The translations under genes were made by a program, and so were the position numbers. Below are positions 20,773 through 27,094 of a DNA stretch of 27,094 nt, piece by piece (within the stretch, counting starts at the first letter, position 1; each line of letters opens with the position of its first letter). This DNA is from Zygnema cylindricum (Eukaryota; Streptophyta; Zygnematophyceae; Zygnematales; Zygnemataceae). A model generated the notes under the pieces. It was not told where the DNA came from. It searched no databases and saw only the letters and a list, made by a program, of their open reading frames with translations. Where the stretch lies: contig JBBHKE010003348.1 in assembly GCA_037447655.1 (NCBI GenBank), positions 112,569-139,662 of the forward strand. Reading direction: 5' to 3'.

Positions 20773-23354
20773 TTATTTACCCGACTTTGTCGCTTTGTAT
20801 CCCAACTTGTTAAGCTCTCCTACAAGTTTTTTAGTATGGTCTCCCTGCAAAATCACCAAATTTTATAAAACAATCGTGAAATTTTTGTTAGACAATATTT
20901 TTAAATTAAAACATAACCACCCAATTCCCAAGAAATATAGAAATTATGTCTTCTCAATATAAATTATTCGGCAATAATAAACATAATATTTCATTAGACC
21001 CCATTCTTCATGGTTTTTTTTCGATGCTTAGAGGTTGAGTCTCATGACAACATAGAATTGTTCGTTGCATAACTGACAATGAAGAAATAAATGAAAATTA
21101 TATATTATTATTATTATTTATCATTATTATTATTTTTTAACTATTTGAAGGATTAAAAAAAAATCTTCTTGTTTTGACCAAGTGAGTTAAAACTAAACCG
21201 TTCTAACTTAATGGGTCTTTAGAAATTCTACATTTGTTTCTATTTTAAATCAGCGTTTAATAAACGTTTTAATTTTACTACTTGAAGATCTTCGCGGTTT
21301 TCAAAGGTTTAAGCTTATTACTTTGAATTATTTTTTAAAGATTTTCTTTAGTAATTGATGAAGTGTACAAGAGCTTAAATGTGAGAGAGAGTGTGCGCAA
21401 ATGTAAATGTTAATGTTAATAAAAATGCAATATGTTTAACATTGATAAGAATAAGAGGTTCGTAATGTCGATAAGAATACACATGATAGGAATGACAATG
21501 TTCATTACATTCTCCAAAAGGAAACAACAATCAAAAACAATCCCCATAATTGAGAGCAAAAGATGACCTACTTGAATCTCGATATTACCATCTTTCACTG
21601 CCCCTCCTGTGCCCAAAATTGTTTTCAACTTTTTCGCGAGATTTTGCAAAGTTTCCTCGCGTAGTTGTAACCCACTAATAACGGTAACGGTTTTTCCGGC
21701 TCTGCCTCTCCGAGAAGCTTCCACTTTAGCATTTTGTTCACTCGGAGGGGCGTCCACATTGGCCTGCATATAAGTAGGAATAGAGAAAAAATTAAGAAAA
21801 AAAAACTAACAAACTTACAAACACACGAGGAACACCCAGAGTTGAAAATTTGAAAAGAAAAAACATTACTGACCTTCAAAATGCTGTTTATGATCCGAGT
21901 TAAGCACAATTGTTAAGATGCCATCATCATCGTCATTAACATTAACATCGTGACTAGGGAGAAAAGAAAAAAAAAAAAGGGGGGGGGGAGTTTATTATAC
22001 ATTCGAGTGCCATATGGTAAATGTCGTTTCAAAGACAAAAGTTAAGAGAGAAAATTGTCATCGATGTCACTGTTGGTACAAATGTGAATGGAATGATAGT
22101 GTTGTTAATTCAAGCTTAATTTTCATACGAATGCAACGAGTTTACACATAACATTGCTCACCAAAATTATGTAGATTGCTTATAGCTTTTTAGCATAATT
22201 CAATTTGCTTCATAATTTATGAAGTCAACATTGTTATACAAACGAAACGAAATGCATTTCGGTCAACATTATTACATGAATTAAATTTCACTCCACAATT
22301 CACCATTTTTAGTGTTGACCCCAAAACCCAGAAAAACACATACACATGGGTCAATGTGAATTACGCTCGAAAACTGTAAAACAGTGCACACTAAATTTAG
22401 CGAACAATGATACGTGCAAACAAGTTACATCCATATGAAAAGTAAAAACTTGAATTAACAAAACTATCAATCACCCAAAAAAAAAATTGACTCATTATAA
22501 GCTCATAAATACCATATATCCATATATGAATCTATAATTCTGTATAACGTCACACCACACTTTACCACATACAAGAATTATTGTAGATTAACAAATTAAC
22601 ATGGAGTCTCACATTTTGGAAACACAGTCGAATGGCTGGAGAATGTCTTGGGTATTTAAATTTTTGACATTTTTGTTAAAAAAAAATCGACATTGTTTTA
22701 AAAATTGACATGAGTCCAATGATTCAAAAGAAAAAATCCTGAAAACCCACACTGGCACCTCTTTTTTGAAGCTCTCCATCCTCCCCCTCCCCCCCTTCCC
22801 ACCTCTTCCTTGCTCCCTCGCCCCTTCCCCCACCCTCTCCCTCTCCCTCTCCCTCACCCTCTCCCTCTCCCTCTCCCTCTCCCTCTCCCATTCCTTCTTC
22901 ATGAAATGGTGCCACGTGTCAGTATGAAGCTTACGGGACGTGTCTTTTTAACAACATCTGGCCGTCCTCCCTTTTTATACCCCTTTGGTTCTTCTTCTTT
23001 TACAAATTTAAACTTCACATTATCAACTCTAATTGCATCCCTACTGGCTGAACCTATGAAATTAGGGCTAAGGGCTTTCAAATTAGGGCTAAGGGCATCA
23101 GGATTAGGGTTAGGGTTAGGGTTAGGGTTAGGGTTAGGGTTAGGGTTAGGGTTAGCATTACTGCTTGGATTCTTGCTGCTTGCACATTTTAGGGTTTGAA
23201 AACGATTGTTTGAATGGTTTCGAATCTTTTTTAAAAAGTTTGAATGAGTGTAAGGAACAAAATGACAGCAGTAAAATACGCCAGGGTTTAAGAAACTGCA
23301 ATGATTTTTCTGCAGAAAAAAATGAGAGGGAGAAGGCAGAAAAATGATAGCCAT
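20773..23354 (-). CDS. SUI1/YciH-type translation initiation factor, probably plastid-targeted (three exons)
   Basis: Exons 23354-22935, 21763-21572 and 20844-20773 (minus strand) join in phase 0 with GTAAGC/GTAGGT donors and ATGCAG/TTGCAG acceptors, giving 227 residues and TAA. Exon 1 starts in a strong context (CCATGGCT). Its first 60 residues are basic, Ser/Asn/Phe-rich and nearly acid-free, ending LKCASSK, like a plastid transit peptide. An Asn-Pro repeat and a charged stretch (KEEEPKGYKKGGRPDVVKK) follow. Exons 2-3 carry the SUI1 fold: RRGRAGKTVTVISGLQ, KKLKTILGTGGAVKDGNIEI, then GDHTKKLVGELNKLGYKA, the C-terminal motif of bacterial-type SUI1 (YciH). Such proteins monitor start-codon selection on small ribosomal subunits. 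Intron 1 is long (22934-21764), so joining exon 1 to exon 2 is less certain than exon 2 to 3. Confidence 0.72.
20845..21571 (-). other. Intron 2 of the SUI1 gene
   Basis: Donor GTAGGT at 21571, acceptor TTTTGCAG ending at 20845. AT-rich, with ATT trinucleotide runs near 21105-21135. It splits the SUI1 domain exactly between the EIQ and GDH residues, which are adjacent in family members. Confidence 0.8.
21764..22934 (-). other. Long intron 1 of the SUI1 gene, with a (CTCCCT)n tract
   Basis: Near its donor side lies a plus-strand CTCCCT hexamer tract (about 22784-22893), that is GA-rich in the sense of the gene. The rest is AT-rich. A candidate cassette (21953-21874) with acceptor- and donor-like borders is open in one frame but does not fit the phase of its neighbours. 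Confidence 0.5.
23104..23151 (+). repeat. (TTAGGG)8 telomere-type array inside coding exon
   Basis: Eight perfect TTAGGG units, preceded by diverged ones (TTAGGGCTAAGGGC at about 23063-23095). On the minus strand it is read in frame as AACCCT codons giving (Asn-Pro)n within exon 1 of the SUI1 gene. Further TTAGGGTTAGGG words lie at about 23401 and 24810. Confidence 0.95.
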
Positions 23355-23460
23355 GGATGCTAGAAAGTGGAAAAAATGACAAAATTGGACAGAGACAAAT
23401 TAGGGTTAGGGAAGGCGAATGAGCTAAACAAAAAAACGAAACTACAGTACAGTAATAAAG

Positions 23461-23630
23461 TTTTTAGTACGGAAAATATTTTTAATTCGTCCGTATTACA
23501 AAAAATTACGATATTCAGTACGAATTCGAATCCAAAGATCCGCAAATAATTTTTTTAGTACGGAAATAATTCGTCCGTATTACAAAAAATTACGATACGC
23601 AGTACGAAGTCGAATCCAAAGATCCACAAT
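23461..23630. repeat. Tandem direct repeat upstream of the SUI1 gene, 91-bp spacing
   Basis: Two copies (23461-23549 and about 23551-23630) of a unit with TTTTTAGTACGGAAA, ATTCGTCCGTATTACAAAAA, TTACGATA, CAGTACGAA and TCGAATCCAAAGATCC. They start about 107 bases upstream of the SUI1 ATG (minus-strand sense), so they sit where promoter elements would be. Each copy holds the inverted pair AGTACGGA/TCCGTA. Confidence 0.8.
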
Positions 23631-23917
23631 TAGAACTACGGTATCTTAGTGTATTCGCTGAACCAATGAAAACGCGTTGATTCGCCAGCGTCATTTCCTC
23701 TTATATTTTTGTTGGTGTACGAACAAAGATCTAGCCGTCCATGACGGGTAAACTTGGACGGCCAAAAAGAACCCGGAATCGCTGTTACGTCACGCTACAA
23801 GCCTACAATGGATGAAATGAAATCAACCGTCTTACATTAGATTTTCAAATTTTACAGCTTGTTTTGAAATTTTACGATACGATTTTGTGAAAAGACAAAC
23901 GATTTGATGATTTGAAG

Positions 23918-23969
23918 TACAGTACAGTACTTTACAGTACATTATAGTACATTAAAGTACTGTACTGTA
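23918..23969. repeat. Perfect 17-bp inverted repeat of GTAC words
   Basis: TACAGTACAGTACTTTA at 23918-23934 is the exact complement of 23953-23969, with an 18-base spacer that itself holds two GTAC sites. It could form a cruciform or an RNA hairpin. It lies between the divergent SUI1 and PRPP synthase genes. Confidence 0.85.
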
Positions 23970-24740
23970 GTTCCCCAATAGCACGAAACGGCTTTCTTCC
24001 AGAGTTCCAGTCGAAACCAATGTACGGCATGAGCTGTAATGGAATTCCCACAAAGTGTGACCATGGTCCACACGCCCGTGGCTTACACGTGGCCACCATG
24101 ATGCTTCACGACCGACAGCTAAAAGATGAACGATCTTAAATGCAGCATGTAGAACTGCCATCCGAATAGAGATACGTATATTTTCCCGCAGCCTTTTTGC
24201 GCCGCTGACTTCCTTGTTTCATTTTTCGACTGCCCAGTCTTATCCGCCAAGGCCGCCTCTAATTCGCTTGAACCTTCCCAATACCGTACATTCCTCTCTC
24301 TGAACCTTTCCAAAATAAAGTAAAAAATATAATAAAGTGCGTACTCCTCATACGAAACTGGCACGAAATCGCCATATTGTGAAAATAAAATAAAATCCCA
24401 TAGTAAAATTTCGTGCCGCTAATTTTCATATTATTTTCCGTGCGCCTAATTTCGTGCGATTAATGAATAATGCGAGCGCTTGAAAAATTCCGTTTTCATT
24501 CCGTCCTCAGAATCCGCACTAATTCTTTCCGTGCGTTTTGAACCTGCCCTAAAATCTTTGAAAAAAGGAGCAAAATGAGCAAAAAACAGAGGAAAAAGAG
24601 GGGAAAAAAAAAAAGAGAAACCAGAAAACGAAAAGAAAAGTGCAAAAAAAAAAAAAAAATTTGTTAGAAAGAGAACTGCAGTCGAGCGAAGGATTATTCA
24701 TCATTATTATTGAATATTGCGAACGAAGAATTTTAAAATA
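23970..24740. other. Intergenic DNA between divergent genes, no gene supported
   Basis: More GC-rich than the neighbouring AT spacers. It contains G-box-like ACACGTGG near 24086 and A-rich runs at 24600-24660. A minus-strand open stretch at 24119-24364 has mixed composition, but I found no splice borders or family for it. Confidence 0.4.
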
Positions 24741-24741
24741 T

Positions 24742-24832
24742 TAGGGTTTTGAAAAAATTAGGGTTTTTGAAATATGACGGTTAAGGTAATTTTGGTATTA
24801 CGTCAGAATTAGGGTTAGGGTTAAGAGTTTGG
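24742..24832. promoter_or_regulatory. Telo-box cluster upstream of the PRPP synthase gene
   Basis: TTAGGGTTT occurs twice (about 24743 and 24759) and TTAGGGTTAGGGTT once (about 24809). On the minus strand these are AAACCCTAA, the plant telo-box, known from promoters of genes for translation and growth. A regulatory role here is inferred. Confidence 0.45.
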
Positions 24833-24876
24833 CTTTAAGACTCCATTTTCAATAGACCGGAGCTGTCTTATCAAAG

Positions 24877-25003
24877 GTTAGCAACATTCTCTCTCTCTTT
24901 CTTTCTCTCTCTCTCCCTCTCTCATTTCTCTCCTCTCTCTCTTCTCTCTCTCTCCCCCTCTCTCTCTCTTTCTCTCTCCCCTCCCCCCCCCCCCCCTTTT
25001 CAG
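24877..25003 (+). other. Possible 5' UTR intron of the PRPP synthase gene, CT-rich
   Basis: AAG|GTTAGC is followed by a CT tract and a C run, then CCCCTTTTCAG at 24993-25003. Donor, pyrimidine tract and acceptor are in the right order, upstream of the start codon. No coding evidence can test it. Confidence 0.35.
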
Positions 25004-25102
25004 CAGCCATGTTGTAAATCTTAGAAAAATCTATTTTTTTTTATTTCCAATTGGCTTACAATTTTTTCATATTTTTTTGTCGATTTATTCCCAGATTTTA
25101 TG

Positions 25103-25116
25103 GTGCCACGTGGCAC
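25103..25116. promoter_or_regulatory. 14-bp perfect G-box palindrome
   Basis: GTGCCACGTGGCAC, centred on CACGTG, about 195 bases before the PRPP synthase ATG. GCCACGTGGC is the classic plant G-box bound by bZIP and bHLH factors. The 13-mer ATGGTGCCACGTG at 25100-25112 recurs at 22906-22918 in the SUI1 intron. Confidence 0.6.
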
Positions 25117-25309
25117 ATAGAACAGGAAACAGCAGTTTAACTGTTTCAGTAAATGTTAACTGTTTCTGTAAAATAGAAAATGACAAACTTGGAACCATCA
25201 GAAGTAGCCAATTCCAGTGTTTTTTAAATTAATTAGTTTTTTTTTTTTTTTTTTTTTTTTTATTTATATATTTATTTATTTTGATCGAAGATATTCTTGA
25301 AAGTTAATA

Positions 25310-25941
25310 ATGAAGATTCTCCAAAGGCTACCGAACACCAAAACTCATTGTCAATCTAACAATTCTCTCCCCATAAAAGAGTCAAAAAAATGTCAGTTTA
25401 ATCTTTTAAACCCCTGTGGAACCAAACCCTTCCAATGTGAAAAATCCTCTCTAAAATACCCACAAAATTTTCAAGCTGCCCAAAATTTTCAAGCTGCCCG
25501 AAAATTCCGGGCAGCTGGTGCCAAAATTTCCAATTTCTCGACAAGGACAACTTTCACTTTTACCGAAAAAAGAAAAACGAGAAATGAAAGGGGCACCAAT
25601 TTTAGAGTAGATTCTAGTAACGGAAAAACGACAAATAATACAACGACCGCTATGGTTAGCGGAAGAACTTCGGGGAACGGAACTGCTACGGTTAACGGAA
25701 ATTCTTCTCAAATGGAAGTCTCGCAAATGGAAGCCTCTCTCTCTCCCTCCTCTCTCTCTACCTCCTCCTATTTTGGACTTCCCACATCGAATAGTTCTGA
25801 AGAAGAAATTCTTTTTTGTAATATTCTCGACCGACCGAATAAAAAACAAGTTTGTCTTTTCTATTGTAACGAATTCGAGGATTTGGCTCGACGAATCGCG
25901 GAAGAGGGCGATAGTATCGAGTTGAAACCAATTTCTTGGGG
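25310..25941 (+). CDS. Ribose-phosphate pyrophosphokinase, plant class II type, first exon (partial)
   Basis: First exon, about 210 residues, ending in phase 2 at donor GG|GTAAGT. An in-frame TGA at 25298-25300 precedes the ATG. The N-terminal 160 residues are basic and Ser/Thr/Asn-rich, with short QNFQAAQNFQAARKFRAA repeats, and may hold an organelle-targeting peptide. From about residue 165 the sequence (ILDRPNKKQVCLFYCNEFEDLARRIAEEGDSIELKPISW) resembles, from memory, the N-terminus of plant PRS3/PRS4 (KVHLFYC..CE.LA..IA.ESD.I.L.SI.W). These make PRPP from ATP and ribose 5-phosphate for nucleotide, His and Trp synthesis. The next conserved block (DGFPN) should lie right of the window. The catalytic core is not visible, so the call rests on one conserved segment. 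Confidence 0.65.
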
Positions 25942-27068
25942 GTAAGTCTGTCCCCTCTCTCTCTCTCCCTTTTTCTCTCTCCCCCCTCTCTCTCGCCTTC
26001 TCGCTCTGTTCTCCCCTTTCCTTCTCCTTCTCTCTCCCTTCACTCATAGGGCGTTAGTTTATAGCCAGTTTCTTGAGGGTAAATTGATTCTCTCTCTCTC
26101 TTGCTTTCTCTTTCTCTCTCTTGCCCCTCTCTTCTTTCCAATCTCTCTCTCCAACCTTTCCTTCTCCCTCTCTCCCTGTACCCATAGGGCGTTAGTAAAC
26201 AGTCGAAACCAATTTCTTATCAATTCGTTCTCTTTTACTTTCTCTCCCTACTTCTTTCTCCTCTCTCTCTCTCCCTGTACCCATAAAGCTATAAAACTTA
26301 GTTGAGACCAATTTCTTTTGGGTTAGACAATTCCCTATCTCTATATCACTCCCTTTATCCCTCACTCCTTCGATCTTTCTCACCCCCTCGCCTTCTCTCA
26401 TCTCCTTTCCTTCTCCCTCTTGAAACCCTTTTCTTGGGGGTAAGTCATTTCCATCTCGCTCGTTTTTTCTCTTTCTCCCCCCTCTCTCTCTCGCCCTCTA
26501 TCTCTCTCACTGCTCCCCTTTCCTACTCCGTCCCTCACCCTTTACTCATAGGGCGATAGTATTGAGTTAGCAACGATTTCTTGGGTAAGTCGATCCCCTC
26601 TCTCTCTTTCTTTCTGTCTTTCTCCCCACTTTTCTCTCTCACCCTCCCTCTCACTTTACCTGTAGGGCTACAGTATTGAGTTGAAAAAGATTTCTAGTCT
26701 CTCTTTCTCTTTCTCCCTCTCTCCCTCTAGACTTCTTTCTCCTCCCTCTCTCCCCCTATTTCCTTTTCTCCCTCTCTCTTCTTTCTCCCCGATATGGCGA
26801 TAGTATCGAGTTGAAACAGGTTTTTCGGGGTGAGTCAATGTCCCTTCCTCTCTCTTTCTCTCACCTCTCTCTCTCTTTTTTTATCCATAGGGTGATAGTA
26901 TTGAATGAAACCGACTTTTTGCCGATAAGTCAGTCCGCTCTCTCTTTCTCTCCCGCTCTCTCCCTCTCGCTTTCTCTCTCTTTCCCCCTTTCTTTCTCCT
27001 CCCTCTCCCTCCCTTTACCCATAGGGCGATAGTATGGAATTGAAACCAATTTTATGTGGGTATGTCAA
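25906..27068 (+). repeat. Tandem array of exon end + splice donor + CT tract (about 10 units)
   Basis: The last exon bases GGGCGATAGTATCGAGTTGA...ACCAATTTCTTGGGG and donor GTAAGTC at 25906 recur, degenerating, at about 26049, 26187, 26285, 26421, 26551, 26664, 26796, 26890 and 27024, roughly every 95-145 bases. Each is separated by a CT-rich tract that usually ends in an acceptor-like CATAG or CCATAG. Several copies keep a donor (GGTAAGTC at 26449, GGTAAGT at 26584, GGTGAGT at 26828). Most copies are broken as exons. The array occupies the start of the intron after exon 1 and continues to the window edge. Confidence 0.85.
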
Positions 27069-27094
27069 TTCTCTCTCTCTCTCTCCTCTCTCTC

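Noticed and set aside
21625-21909. Minus-strand 94-codon frame overlapping SUI1 exon 2
   Set aside because: Runs through intron sequence and reads the SUI1 exon out of frame.
23104-23151. Chromosome end
   Set aside because: Only eight units, with unique gene sequence on both sides and in coding frame; it is interstitial.
22810-23199. Plus-strand Leu/Gly-Leu repeat frame over the TTAGGG array
   Set aside because: Shadow of the minus-strand SUI1 exon, which has a good start context, donor and downstream domain.
24119-24364. Minus-strand frame of 81 codons (MPVSYEEYALYY...)
   Set aside because: Balanced composition but no recognisable family, no partner exon and no conserved motif; not enough to call a gene.

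Overview
The window is nuclear DNA from a eukaryote, most likely of the plant/green-algal lineage. Four protein genes have short exons and GT-AG introns. Three of them recall plant families: a DUF7733-type membrane protein, a class II ribose-phosphate pyrophosphokinase, and a SUI1/YciH-type initiation factor with a transit-peptide-like N-terminus. The species cannot be named. TTAGGG repeats, long pyrimidine (CT) tracts and very AT-rich spacers are notable. All family assignments come from reading translations and from memory; no database search was run.

Layout. 1-3196: the 3' part of an unrecognised plus-strand gene, four exons all joined in phase 0, ending in a Ser/Pro/Met-rich region with an acidic tail. 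3197-4250: 3' flank. 4250-6560: small mobile DNA, made of a 330-bp foldback palindrome followed by two abutting terminal-inverted-repeat elements. Three copies of one 8-bp site bracket those two elements, and the second carries a tRNA-derived SINE-like dimer. 6938-8444: a two-exon membrane-protein gene whose intron holds about 265 nt of nearly pure T. 8445-9740: AT-rich DNA with no recognised gene.

10127-19576: a decayed non-LTR retrotransposon with an N-terminal zinc finger, reverse transcriptase, and a C-terminal zinc finger plus restriction-like endonuclease. It is split by a 6352-bp Ty1/copia retrotransposon on the minus strand (12298-18649). The copia element has two LTRs of about 1 kb, a 5-bp target duplication TCTAT, a polypurine tract, and a primer-binding site matching the anticodon arm of initiator tRNA-Met, as in the Drosophila copia half-tRNA primer. 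Its gag start codon lies inside the 5' LTR. Both retrotransposons carry stops and frameshifts.

20773-23354 (minus strand): a three-exon gene for a SUI1-domain protein, probably plastid-targeted. Its first exon contains an antisense telomere-type array translated as an Asn-Pro repeat. 23355-25309: two promoter regions with GTAC-rich direct and inverted repeats, telo-box motifs and a 14-bp perfect G-box palindrome. 25310 to the right edge: the first exon of ribose-phosphate pyrophosphokinase, then an intron-like region in which the exon end, its splice donor and a CT tract recur about ten times in tandem.

The most unusual items are the tandem exon-end/donor/CT array (25906-27068), the telomere-type repeat used as coding sequence (23104-23151), the pair of elements sharing one target site three times (4930-6560), and the copia element with gag starting in its LTR and the half-tRNA site in frame. 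The four genes do not form an operon or an obvious shared pathway.
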